Source: Bathynomus jamesi (Eukaryota; Arthropoda; Malacostraca; Isopoda; Cirolanidae). Taken from it: a DNA stretch of 64,000 nucleotides. The notes under the pieces are model-generated. The model was not told the DNA's origin. It ran no database searches and worked only from the letters and a program-made list of their open reading frames with translations. How positions within the stretch are numbered: the stretch's first letter is position 1; each line of letters opens with the position of its first letter. Positions 1 through 10,039 of the stretch are shown here, in pieces. Where the stretch lies: contig JAJOZX010009426.1 in the NCBI GenBank assembly GCA_023014485.1, positions 62,001-126,000 of the forward strand, read 5' to 3'. Both the position numbers and the translations under genes were made by a program.

Positions 1-259
1 ACATACATATATACAACATCATGGATTTTAATTACTTACAATAATATAATATTCCAGCACACAAAATTCAAGATGGCTACCATAATACACAATTCAGCAT
101 TATAGCCATTCCCGTTGATTGCCGTTTAATACAGAAACATTGATATAACAAAAATTCTATCAATTATTAATTAACAATACAAAGGTACACAAATGCAGAT
201 TGCAACGGTAGCATCTCAAGAAACCCCTATATAATCATGAGAATAAAAATTACAATGTT

Positions 260-1720
260 TATTATCCATTAGTCACTGTTAGCAAGTTCATCATTCTCAA
301 TTTGTTGTACCTGTATAGTGTACTCGTTGTAACACGCATTGCCTCCTTGGCAATCATAGAATATTGTACACGCTAAGCTATTGTTCTTGCAGCCACATCC
401 CTGACTGCTGCAGGCCTGCTCACTGGTACACGAACACTTGAGTTTCAGTAACTCTGCTGGGGCCAGAGGTGTGTCATTGGGCACTGTTGTTGGGGTCAGA
501 CAGTTAGAGCCATCTTCCTTTGACAACCGTGTGTAGTTGGGTCGAGAATGGGTGGGGTCCAACGCAAGTGCGTTGCACCATATAGCAACCTTGAGGTGAG
601 CTCATGCCACATTCTCTCAGAATGCCTCATTGGTGGGAGGCAGTGTGTGCTTTTGGAGCACCAGCAGCCATACTCTTGCCCACCTTGGCAGACCATACTA
701 ATCACGATGTTTCCAATCATAAGAGCTGGGAGAGTCCTGTGTAATTTCTGAGACACAGCTGTTAGTAGTGATTGCAAGGTTGGTGAAACAGAGTTTGCAG
801 CTAAATCAGTGGCAATATGCTTCATATATGTGGTTTTATCATAATGCACTGCCTTGCATTCCGTCACAATCTGCTTGGCTACAGTTTTTATACTATGGGT
901 CATAATCATCTACATCATCATCCTTAAGCATCCTTAGATTGACTAAAGCATTGTTATTGAATGTGATGATATTTGCATAGCCGGGTGAAGAGAGAACTAA
1001 TAATTCACCACTAAAGTAATTACGGAGTTCATCAACTAAACCAGTGCGGCTCAATTTGTAACCAGAGTGATCAATATATTCCTGATGTAACTGAACAGAG
1101 TTCCATATGCGTGTCCTATCACCTGACATATCTATAAATCTATAATATGCTTCAGTCCCTGATCATCCTCTCCTTTAGAAGTTGAAGGAGACTGATTATA
1201 CAATAAGATGTTCTTGTTACCCAGAAATTTACACATACAATCCCTGTGATACCTTGCATCCACTGCATGAAGGTCACTAATGCAGCTGTCTATTTGCACT
1301 CTGACTTCAATCGCCCAGGGGTCGGCACGAGCATGCATTTATCAAGTAAATAATCCTTATAGGGTTTCCCATCTTGCTTCAGTGAATGGGTAGTGTGACA
1401 GATATATACTGGGCGCCACCTTATCAGGATGTTTTGAGTCTTTCTCGATATCACAGGCTTTCCCACAATATAAACACTGCTTCGTGAAATCAAATGGGTT
1501 TCGAGACTGACGAAGTTTCTTCATTGTTTGGGGGTTCATCAACATCTAACTTGTGCTTCGCAAAATTAGTTACGGATACATATCTAGACCCACAGTTTTT
1601 ATGGAAATGTATCTTTAGCTCCTCATTGTCTGCTAATTGCTGTTCAAGTTGTGTACATAGTCCATCCCCATAGGTCCTGCTGGCCTTGATTATAGAGTGA
1701 ATATGTGAATTCTCATGGTT
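260..1720 (-). pseudogene. Decayed multicopy Cys-rich (CXC-like) gene
   Basis: Minus-strand coding blocks follow one another in shifted frames: about 1690-1545 (a His/Cys block), 1545-1410 (a C-x2-C block followed by KHP), 1338-1132 (a DLHAVDARYHRDC motif), 1129-896, 909-560, and finally 562-269. The last block ends in a Cys array with spacing CxCx5Cx4CxCx6Cx5Cx5C, preceded by APAELLK. I recall this arrangement from uncharacterised multicopy proteins of arthropods and cnidarians; the terminal array resembles a tesmin/TSO1-type CXC domain, a DNA-binding zinc fold. At least four frame breaks, and an apparently missing central stretch before the Cys array, mean no intact product is encoded. Whether the family is host-derived or carried by a mobile element cannot be told here. 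The family resemblance is from memory and not searched. Confidence 0.6.
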
Positions 1721-1745
1721 ACAGGAAGTCTATACCTTCATCGCA

Positions 1746-1818
1746 CATTGTTGTCCCAAGGCGATATGATGACTAAGCTGATTGATGCAGTATTGCTTGT
1801 ATATATTAAGGTAAGGTG
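1746..1818 (+). repeat. Orphan fragment of BEL pol end and internal 3' edge
   Basis: About 73 bases match, in reverse orientation, the last pol codons and post-pol spacer of the BEL elements at 38.35-64 kb (compare 38853-38930). Differences are a few substitutions and one-base changes. The match stops where the BEL LTR would begin, which supports the LTR edge chosen below. It points to an older BEL insertion on the opposite strand of which only this scrap is visible. Confidence 0.75.
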
Positions 1819-2202
1819 GATATTAAGGTAGGTTGATTTTGGAACTGTGATCTTGGACTAGTCTAGATAGAAAGGTATTAATGTATAAAAAACGTTGCAC
1901 AACTCATATTTGTGAAGATGATTGTATTTTTTGAGGATTGTTAATTATTTTTAAGTTGTAAAATTGCCAAATTTTACACGTAAAATCGCGCAATGTAAAC
2001 AAACAAAATATCGGACCTTATTTCATCAAAATAATCAATTAAAATTTGACTTTTTTAACAAAACAATGCTTGAAACTTATTGTAAATGCATTATAGATGT
2101 TTATTAGTGTATTATTTTGTATTTTTTAATGATATTTACCTATAAAATGTGTATTAAATTAAGTTATTTTAGGATGCGTTATTTAATTGTGTTTATTTTC
2201 AG

Positions 2203-4202
2203 ATATTTCATAAAAATAGGTAAAAAACGGAAGTCTGCAGTGTTAACTCGAAGTGATAGTGCCAAAAAATTCAGTGGCCAGCCTTCCCCTTTGGATAAAA
2301 CAGAGCCTCCTACCCTCGGCCAAGTTATTCAGTACAGTTATTTCCTTCAAAACAGCCACCCAGACTTGAAAGACTATGATATTGCTAAAATGATAGCAAA
2401 GGATGTGATTGAGATCTGGCAGGCAGTGAACCTGCGGCTGCCCCTGTATGAGGAATATTATGTAGTGAAATTGGTGGATAAAGTGTGCTTCAAGAAAGCA
2501 AGAGAGATAAACAGGAAATCTCTTTCTACAGTCCAGGAGCAGAATCTGGAGGAAAAGCTGGATAAACTTTTTGACATTTCTGCTTGCACCTGTAAGCTGA
2601 AGAAAGGAAAGGGACAAGAGCACCATTTGACTTTCACAAAGGAGCCGGGAACTGAAAGTGGAACATATCTTACTCACAGAGTCATCCCAATTAAAGGTGC
2701 GACTGGAGTTCTTCTTGGTGAAAAAGTTGCTAGTGTCTTGGAGGAGTTTAACAGTGTTCATACCCTGAAAGCTGTCCTCCTTGACCACACAAATACAAAC
2801 ACTGGCTGGGAGGGAGGCCTTGTAACAGCTCTGGAAAATAAAAATGAGCGGAAATTGCACACCATTGGCTGTTCACTCCATCAGAATGAGCTTCCTTTCA
2901 GAGCTGTTTTCAAGCATCCTGATGGCAGTACCAAAAGTCCCACTGCTTTCACTGGTCCGCTGGGAAAACTCTGTGAAATTGACTACCAAGATCTGCCACA
3001 AGTGGAATTCACCAAACTCAGTGGCCCCCTGGGTGACATGGAATTTGCTGAGGAGACACTGAATGATCTCAGTAGCGACCAGAGGCTTCTTTTGGAGTAT
3101 ATGCTTGGAATTTCCAGGGGCAAAGTCAACCCAAGATTTGCTGCCTGGAAAATTGGACCATAAACCATGCAAGATGGTTGACTTTGGCAATTAGATTGAT
3201 GTGTCTGTGGACCAGAGGTGCTTACCCTCCAGAACTACAGGATAAGCTTTACCAGGCCATCAAGTTCACTGTGGAAGTGTATGCAGTCAGTTGGTTTGAG
3301 ATCAAAAGGGACAGCAAGTTCCACAATCAGCAGCTGTACATCTTCAACATGATCCAGAGGATCAAGCAGCAGTCTGAAGAAATCCAGGGTGTTGCTTTCA
3401 AGAACCTGAAGTACAATGCTTTTGCCTTGCTGCCCGAGAATGTGCTGTACTCCATGATGAAGTCTGATGACTTGGAAGTGAGAGAAGCTGCTCTCAAGAA
3501 AATTCTGTCCATCAGGTAAGCATTTATTAATTTAAAAAAATGTGAAAAAAAAAATTTGATTATGGGGATTTATTTAATAAAAAAAAGCCCAAGTTCTATA
3601 AATCCCCATAATAATTTTTTTTTCACATTTTCTTATCCCAATTCCCCCCATCCCCTCTGATAATGGAAATAATCTTGCCTTCTTTCTGAAAAAAAATTCG
3701 ATTATGGGGATTTATAGAACTTTTTTTTTTTTTTTTTTTTTTTAAGTTAAATTAAATCAGCAATTCTGAGACTAATAGGGATTAAATCTTAAAATGGAAT
3801 AAAAAATAAATTAATTATTATTCTTTCAGAAGTGGGAAGCCAGCCAAGAAGAGGCTGAAGAAGATCAAAGCCATCAACATTGAAGCTACCCATTGCCATT
3901 GGTCAGAACTAATCAACCTTTCTCAAAGTGGCATCTGTGAACCTGCTCTCACAGAAGACTTTTCTGACCAGGAGCTTCAAGAAGCATTGCTGAATGGCAC
4001 CAAGCTGGAGCTGCCTGATCTGCCTTCACATTCTCAGTGTGTTGAAAGGGCCGTGAAGCTGACATCTGAAGCTTCCCATACTGTTTATGGACTCGAATCA
4101 AGGCACAAACACATTCTGGCCAAAGCCCTAAGCCACCAGATGAGGCCTTCCTTTGCTTCTAAGGGCTCTTACAGTGAAAACTATGATGATCTTGGGATCT
4201 AA
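2203..4202 (+). pseudogene. Copy A: unfamiliar multicopy family, transposase-like, near intact
   Basis: Coding begins after a splice acceptor (TTTATTTTCAG ending at 2202), runs to 3515, is interrupted by a GT-AG intron at 3516-3829, and continues in frame to TAA at 4200-4202; AATAAA follows near 4250. One base appears missing at about 3160, where the frame shifts before an RWLTLA motif. Landmarks in order are LFDISAC (about 2.57 kb), an Asp in DHTNTNTG (2.78 kb), C-x2-H in CSLHQNELP (2.87 kb), RW (3.18 kb), PENVLYSM (3.44 kb), and a C-terminal HSQCVERAVKLTSEAS block (4.03 kb). I recall homologues only as uncharacterised multicopy arthropod and cnidarian proteins. The order resembles hAT transposases, which is inference. 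No clear start codon follows the acceptor, so the first codon may be in an upstream exon or lost. Confidence 0.6.
3516..3829 (+). other. Intron of copy A
   Basis: The donor GTAAGC and the acceptor TTCTTTCAG join ATC-AG to A-AGT and keep the frame. The intron is AT-rich and contains three copies of a block around ATTATGGGGATTTA (near 3558, reversed near 3597, direct near 3702), each next to an A or T run, so it can fold into alternative hairpins. Confidence 0.75.
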
Positions 4203-4489
4203 ATGTGTCTATTTGACTCTGTACATATTTTTTTTTTTTACTTTTTTTCAATAAAATTGTAACTTTTTTCAGGATTTTTAATGAAAATAGCATGATTTTT
4301 TCGGCCAAAAATTGTGAAAATGCGGTATTTTTCGGTACGATTTTTTTGACGATTTTTGAAACGGTTTCCTCAAAAAACGGTTAAAGCTAGGGATCTGAAA
4401 TCTTTTGTCAGTTATCATCATATTAAGCCCTGACTATCTCAACTAGTCCAAAGTCGATATCTAAATAAATGCGGAAAATCAACCTACCT

Positions 4490-5100
4490 CAATGGGACAG
4501 GTACTAAGAACCTTTAAAAGAAGGGACAAGAAAGTAATGATTCCCCTACTGGAAACATTGATCATACCAAAACTTGAATACTGCTCAGTCTTGACATCCC
4601 CATGTAAAAAAGGAAGAAATTAATAAACTAGAAGAATCAGACATATTTTACGGCCAAGAACTCAACTACTGGGAAAGACTACATAACCTAAATCTGTACT
4701 CGCTGGGAAGAAGAAGAGAGAGGTCCACCATAATTTACATATGGAAAATTATCAAAAAACTGGTACCAAACCTTAAACTAAGCCAAATTACCATCCAAAC
4801 AACTCTGGAAACTAGGAGAGGCAGAATGTGTAGCATTCCAAAATTAAAGGCCCAACAAGGGACCTCTTCAACACTGAAGGAAAACAGCTTGGTTGTCAGG
4901 GGGCCAAGACTTTTTAACCAGCTTCCAAAAGACCTTGGAAATGTCACAGGGGTCAAAGTTGGTCCTCAAAAGACGATATCTGGATCAGGACTGTACCAGA
5001 TGAGCCAGATGTACCTGGCTGTTGCGATAGAGAGTGCAAGAGAGCAACTCACTGCTACACCAAGCAAGACCTAGGGGTGGGGCCACCAGCCACTAGCTTG
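4490..5100 (+). pseudogene. LINE reverse-transcriptase C-terminal fragment
   Basis: Translation in shifted frames gives the typical tail that follows the RT of CR1/Jockey-type LINEs: KLEYCS near 4570, LYSLGRRRERS near 4700, IYIWKI near 4735, then GPRLFNQLPKDL near 4905, ending at a stop at 5074. The fragment starts directly at the right inverted repeat of the copy A unit and lacks EN and most of RT. Frame breaks near 4610-4625 and 4800 show it is dead. Bases 5075-5340 look like its 3' untranslated DNA, AT-rich with no other feature. Confidence 0.6.
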
Positions 5101-5344
5101 ACTTTTGTGTGAAGAGACACAAATGCACAGAAATGCTACGAGGTTTATATATTACAAATTTGTCCAAAAATTGTGACTAATTTGTCACACTAATTCATGA
5201 CCCTTGGTGCTCTGGTCTAATCAAATTAGTGAAACTCACAAACTTCTTTACCAATTCATGATTTTCCCATACCTCTCTTCACTTTATCATGAAAAATTCA
5301 TGGGAATCTCTGATTATACAGGATAATAAATTTTACATATAATA

Positions 5345-5935
5345 AACAGCCACAGTGGCACTGGGACAGCTGAGGTTTGGGGATGCTCACCCTGATATGA
5401 TCATACAGGAACTATCCTGTACACAATACATCACTGTGAGAGAGAGAGAGAGAGTTACAGGGAAAAGAAGTACAGTACCTCAAAAGGCCTTGCAGCCCAT
5501 ACTGAGGAGGTACCAATGGCAATGGGTGCCAGGGACAATTTTCTACACCCTCAAATAGTGTGCAAGATTTGGTCTAACCTTTTCTTGAACTGATCCACAG
5601 AGGAACTGTTCACAACTTCTGAAGGTAACCTGTTCCACGTGTCAAACCAGGGAATTGTACAGAGAGAACACAATCTCCTTGTTCCGAAACTGAAATTGCC
5701 TCCTGATATAACCCAACAGCTTCTGGGCTTTCTTTTCCACCTTTACGCACTGTTTTGTAAACTTAAGGTCACTGCTAATTAGCACACCCAAGTCCTTTTC
5801 CAAATCAGTCGCCTCTATATTACTCCCCAACATCGAGTAGTCTGACTTGGGATTAGCGTAGCCAATGTGCATCACCTTGCATTTACCCAAGTTAAACGGC
5901 ATTTGCCATTTCTCGGACCACTCTCCTATCCTACC
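5345..5935 (-). pseudogene. LINE RT tail, internally deleted, minus strand
   Basis: The minus strand from about 5930 encodes a CR1/Jockey-type palm-to-thumb segment (NLGKCKVMHIG, DLGVLIS, IVFSLYNSLV). It then jumps directly to the extreme C-terminal tail (WNRLPSEVV-like, about 5640-5560). The usual RPHLEYA segment between them is absent, so there is an internal deletion near 5640. A (GA)n/(CT)n tract at about 5438-5453 and 3' UTR-like sequence follow toward 5345. The RPHLEYA segment is present in related copies at 7.6 and 19.0 kb. Confidence 0.6.
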
Positions 5936-6352
5936 TAGTAGGGTGGAGTGATTGTTTAGTTTAAAAAATCAGGGGTGTTAAATAGTTGTCAAATGTCTAA
6001 AAATGAGCATTGGTGGTGGTTTTTGGTGGTTGCTGGTGATATCGCATCAGCAACCACACTATATGTGCCACGCCCACATGCGACTCAAAAAACCCCCTTT
6101 ATTTTGCCTATTTGGGGCTCTATAATAGCTAGAAGCACAATCTAAAAAGTGCATCTTATGATATTTTGATGCTGAGAACAACAAAATTACTTTCAAAAGT
6201 GTACATTGATGTATAAACATATTTTTTGAGAGTTAAATTAAAATCAGTAGCTGTTTTTGTCCAATCTACTTTATATTTACTTCTATTTTTCAGAATTTTT
6301 ATAACCTATTCAATTAACACTAGTTTGACATCTTCAAGATTTTTAGTTACTT
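5936..6352. other. Non-coding stretch upstream of copy B
   Basis: I see no coding block. It contains a short GGTGGT-rich run near 6010-6035 and an AT-rich segment ending in a pyrimidine tract with AG near 6291 (CTATTTTTCAG). That position relative to copy B matches the acceptor in front of copies A and C. Confidence 0.4.
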
Positions 6353-6615
6353 ATGAAACGTAGAAGCCAGACAACAAAAGTCTTACACAGTGGCCATAGT
6401 TTTCCATCCATTAACAGTTTTCCTAATGGAAAATTACCTACCGCTGGACAAGTTGTTCAGAGTTTACTTAAGGAGTCAAACTGGAAAACCAAGGAAAACA
6501 TCACAAAAGTTGCAGATGAGTTGAGGAAACAATGGATTTGGTGTAATGTTTATCACTATCCTTGCGCACCATTGAGACGAAGGTGGACAAACTAGCAGCA
6601 GACTTTTCATGGTAA
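6353..6615 (+). pseudogene. Copy B: N-terminal fragment of the copy A family
   Basis: It starts with ATG at 6353 and encodes LPTAGQVVQSLL, which aligns with PPTLGQVIQYSYFL of copy A, followed by a KVADELRKQWIW segment that matches the DIAKMIAKDVIEIWQ segment. A one-base frame change near 6560 leads into VDKLAADF and then a GTAAGT donor-like site at 6612. Nothing of the rest of the gene follows. It may be a 5' exon left by deletion or the edge of a dead copy. Confidence 0.55.
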
Positions 6616-6783
6616 GTCATCATAACTTTCTATCCTGGGTAGTACTAAATTAATTAAAAGAATGTCTTCTTAGCCAATAGTAAATTTTTTATTTTAAATA
6701 TAATTTTGTTATGATGTGCTCTGTAAACCTGTGAATTAATTTATCTATGTATCTCAGCCAAAATTTCTAAACTAAAAAATATT

Positions 6784-6960
6784 GCGCCTCGGTGGTGCAG
6801 TGGTTAGCGTCGCTGACTACGAATCCATCGGCCCCGGGTTCGAGACCCGACGGCAGTCGGCGCGCAGCAAAACCCAGCTGTTCATCCTTCCACACAATAA
6901 AGAAAGTGGTTGGTAGATAAATGGGTACCCTAGGTGGCCTAGTGGTTAAATAGACATAAA
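6784..6960 (+). repeat. tRNA-derived SINE
   Basis: The head carries RNA polymerase III promoter boxes: an A-box-like TGGTGCAGTGG near 6793 and a perfect B box GGTTCGAGACC near 6838, 45 bases apart as in tRNA genes. The acceptor and T stems do not pair properly, so it is not a functional tRNA. A tRNA-unrelated body follows to about 6960, including CAATAAAG near 6895. SINEs of this kind are copied by LINE machinery. Confidence 0.7.
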
Positions 6961-7059
6961 GATCCTTTTCAAATGAGTGAAGTACACTACATACAAAAGT
7001 AATATTAATCGTAGGAATCAAAAGTAATATGAGGGCCACTCAATATATTTTGCCCAACC

Positions 7060-9232
7060 TTTTTTCTTTCTTTCCAAGTTTCCTTGTAAGTTCCAGAAAT
7101 TTTGTACACAAGTACATACCTTTTTTACAAGTTTTTATTTTTTCACAGTCTCCATCTTTTTCTACGGCTTTCCTCCACCTCGAAACAAGGGCATTTATTC
7201 CTTGCTGGTGAAAGTCCGCTGGGTTCTGCTGGAGCCACCTCATCACCACTTCAACAACCTCATCACCACTTCACACCTCATCATTCAACAACCTCATCAC
7301 CACTTCAACAACCTCATCGTCACTCTGAAACTTTCTTCCAAGAATAGCATTCTTCATTGGCCGAAACAAATGGAAGTCTGAAGGTGCCAGATCCGGGCTG
7401 TATGGAGGGTGGGGTAACACAGTCAAGCGCATTTTTCTGATGGCCTCTCTTCTTTGCAAACTGTTGTGTGGTCTTGCGTTATCGTGCAAAAGAAGGACGT
7501 CTTCCAGTTTTCTCTCCGGTCGAACTTGCTTTATATACGTCTCTGTATGGTAGCAGTATGTGCCTCTGAGTTGATTGTCCTTTCTTCGTAATGTCCACCA
7601 GAATTGCCCCTTTACAAGTCCCTAGTCAGGCCTCATTTAGAATATGCAGTTCAGTTTTGGTGCCCGTACTTGCGTGAGGATATTGATAGGTTAGAAAGGG
7701 TTCAACGTCGTGCCACGAAACTGATTCCGTCATTGCGTAATAAGCCTTATGAAGATAGGATTAGAGTTAAACCTGTATTCACTCGAAACTAGGAGATTAA
7801 GGGGGAAGCTTATTGAAGTTTTCAAAATCGTTAATAACGTCGATATTGTAAATTTTGACATTGTTCACTTTCGATAATAGTAATACTCGTAATAACGGAT
7901 TTAAGTTGCGTGGCAGACGTTTCATTACTAACATCGCTAAAAACTTCTTTACGTTTAAATTAATTGATAAGTGGAATAATCTTCCCGCGTCAGTCGTTCA
8001 TTCTACCAGCGTTAATATGTTTAAGAAACCGTCTTGACAGACATTTTAAAAGTATTAACGTTGTTTAAAAAAAAAGAAAAAAAAGTTAGCAACAGGAGCT
8101 CTGGTGGTGGTGCTCGAGGATGAGTCTGTTGACGATGAATGCCAGCTTGTGACATGCCAGCGTGTGATGCCAGCAATTAAAAAAAAAAAAAAATTAGACT
8201 AACATGAACGTAGATGTAGCTCGTAGAGTAAACTAACCCACTTTTTGTTTAACTTTACCTACTTTTTTTTTTCTTATCCTCCTTACTTTGCATGTCTGTA
8301 ACTCTCTTTCTTGCATGTTTGTAGTTTGCATGGTTTGTAAGCGTTCTTATTTTACTTCTTTTTATCTTTCACCCCTCTCCTATTCTCTCCGACTATTTTT
8401 CTGACTTGTCGGCAGTGGCCGGCGGATGATGATGGAGAGTCTTTTTTCTCTTTTTCTGAATGAATGTTAACCCACGAGTGATAGGTGTTCCTCCTTACTT
8501 AACCTCTTCTCTTCTCTTCTCTTCTCTTTCCTTTCTCTCGGGCTAACCTTAGAGTGGATCTTAGGGTCTTTGTTAACCTTAGCTTCTGTAGATCCCTTTC
8601 ATGTCCCAGAAGATGGTGGCCATAACCTTTCCTGCAGAGGGAGCCATTTTTAACTTTTTCTTGCCTGGGGAGTCTGCGTGATGCCACTCCATGGATTGGC
8701 GTTTTGTTTCAGGTTCAAAATGGTGTACCCAAGTCTCATCCCCAGTCACAATTCGTGAAAGGAAGTCATCTGTCTCGTATCAAACCAACGACTTAGAAGC
8801 AATTTCTTTTCTTTGGATTTTGTGATCTTCAGTCAGTTCGCGAGGAACAAACCGTGAACACGCTTTGAGTATCCCAGTTGCTGAATTATCATATTCACAC
8901 TTCCTTCACTAATTCCTAGCTCCAGTGATAGCTCCTTATATGTGACGCGCAGATTTGATCGATTGATGCTATTAGCACGTTGCACAGTGCGAGCTGTGAC
9001 AGCCGATGCTGGGCGACCGCTGCGTGGCTCATCATCGAGGCCAGCTCTCCCTCTCCGATGATCTCTCACGTTTAGACCAGCGTCCAACTGTGCTTCGATC
9101 AACAACAGCATCTCCGTAAACGTCTTGTAGATGTTTGTGAATATTTCCAACTGTTTCCTTCTCTGCGGTTAAGGACTCGATAACAGCTCTTTTTATGACG
9201 CACACCACTGTCAGACGCCATTTACGAAACTG
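7060..9232 (-). pseudogene. mariner transposase, broken
   Basis: The N-terminal half (about 9232-8600) starts with MASDSG, continues through a helix-turn-helix region, and has DDEPRSGRP near 9035, the usual linker before the catalytic domain. The segment FWDMKGI near 8600 precedes the LINE. After the LINE the catalytic half resumes (ERTINSE near 7580), then HDNARPH at about 7485 and PPYSPDLAPSDFHLF near 7410, which carry the second and third acidic residues of the DDD mariner triad. Several frame shifts (near 9190, 9080 and 7260) and the insertion make it non-functional. Near 7250-7320 a block around CATCACCACTTCAACAACCT is tandemly repeated inside the former coding region. Confidence 0.8.
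7603..8593 (+). mobile_element. 5'-truncated CR1-like LINE copy inside mariner
   Basis: From ATTGCCCC at 7603 the sequence matches the 3' part of the larger LINE (compare 18990-20043): RPHLEYAVQFWCPYLREDID, RRFITNIAKNFF, the GAGGATGAGTCTGTTGACG block, a CTCTT-rich tract near 8505-8530, and the shared 3' end near 8593. The 5' truncation within RT is typical of target-primed insertion. Frame breaks occur near 7765, 7860 and 8030; the one at about 7860 is also present in the larger copy. Confidence 0.85.
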
Positions 9233-9431
9233 CGTTAACCATCGGTTTTATACAAAGAGGGGAGGTTCAAACTGGACAAATCCAGTTATGTGAAGCGCAG
9301 AAAGTTCACACTTAAGCCCAAGACATTTCAGCCCCATGGCCTATTATTTAGCTAGGAAATAATGGTGGGGCAAAATGTATTGAGTACCCCTAATAATAAT
9401 AGAAACCCAGTAATTGACCCATGTCAGATAT

Positions 9432-9462
<31 letters not shown>

Positions 9463-9467
<5 letters not shown>

Positions 9468-9664
9468 ACGACGTAAGTATAGAGGAGCGTTCTGCACACT
9501 GGAAGAGAAATAACAAACAAATGAAAAATGAGGTGAACCGCCCGGGAATCGAACCCAGGATCTTCCGATTGCCTGTCAGATGCGCTATCCATTACACCAC
9601 GGGCCTCGATCAGTCATATGTCGAAATTCTCCTACATAGGGCAGAAACCAATGCCCTGAGAGGG
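9463..9664 (-). repeat. tRNA-SINE, left arm of an inverted pair
   Basis: On the minus strand it holds an A-box-like TGGTGTAATGG and the B box GGTTCGATTCC, then a body shared with 9808-10006. The anticodon-loop position that should be T33 is A and the acceptor stem does not pair, so it is a SINE rather than a tRNA gene. A TA microsatellite (about 9432-9462) abuts its tail. Confidence 0.7.
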
Positions 9665-9770
9665 CGGTTCACCTCATTTTTCATTTGTTTGTTATTTCTC
9701 TTCCTCGTGTGCAGAACGCTCCTCCTATACTTACGTCGTTTCTATATATTAATATACTGCGTGGTCATTG
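9665..9770 (+). repeat. SINE tail fragment between the two arms
   Basis: It repeats only the post-tRNA tail of the SINE in plus orientation (GGTTCACCTC through TTACGTCGTTTC and TGCGTGGTCATTGCAG). It is joined to the head side of the left arm with no tRNA part of its own. Confidence 0.65.
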
Positions 9771-9807
9771 CAGTTAAATGTACATATTCACGATTTGCGA
9801 GGGTGCC

Positions 9808-10035
9808 CTCTCAGGGCATTGGTTTCTGCCCTATGTAGGAGAATTTCGACTTATGACTGATCGAGGCCCGTGGTGTAATGGATAGTGCATCTGACCGGCA
9901 ATCGGAAGATCCTGGGTTCGATTCCCGGGCGGTTCACCTCATTTTTCATTTGTTTATTTCTCTTCCTCGTGTGCAGAACGCTCCTCTATACTTACGTCGT
10001 TTCTATACATTAATATACTGCGTGGTCATTGCAGT
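9808..10035 (+). repeat. tRNA-SINE, right arm of an inverted pair
   Basis: A complete SINE in plus orientation: 5' flank (about 9808-9860), tRNA-like head with A and B boxes (9868-9937), tail to about 10035, then a long TA microsatellite (about 10040-10076). Its first 199 bases are the near-exact reverse complement of 9463-9664. Confidence 0.7.
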
Positions 10036-10039
10036 TATG

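Larger units (their letters stand above)
1826..4489. mobile_element. Candidate TIR-bounded element carrying copy A
   Basis: A 15-base block at 1826-1840 (AGGTAGGTTGATTTT) is exactly repeated in inverted orientation at 4475-4489. A second inverted block lies just inside each end (TTGGACTAGT near 1853 and its complement near 4441). Between them sits the intron-bearing gene described separately. To the left is the BEL scrap, to the right a LINE tail. No target-site duplication is evident. The inverted ends suggest a 2.66-kb DNA transposon whose coding capacity is that gene. The superfamily is unknown. Chance is unlikely for 15 bases plus the inner block, but the ends were not seen around copies B-D. 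Confidence 0.45.
7032..9391 (-). mobile_element. mariner-like transposon with nested LINE
   Basis: Terminal inverted repeats at 7032-7055 and 9368-9391 agree at 21 of 24 positions. A TA follows the right end; the left flank reads GA, probably a decayed TA. Between the ends lie both halves of a mariner transposase on the minus strand and a 1-kb LINE insertion at 7603-8593. Without the LINE the element would be about 1.37 kb, the usual mariner size. Confidence 0.8.

Noticed and set aside
6784..6860. Functional tRNA gene
   Set aside because: Acceptor and T-stem pairing fail and a SINE body follows.
9590..9660. Functional tRNA gene
   Set aside because: A and B boxes are present, but the acceptor stem does not pair and position 33 is not T; the unit continues into a SINE body present in two further copies.
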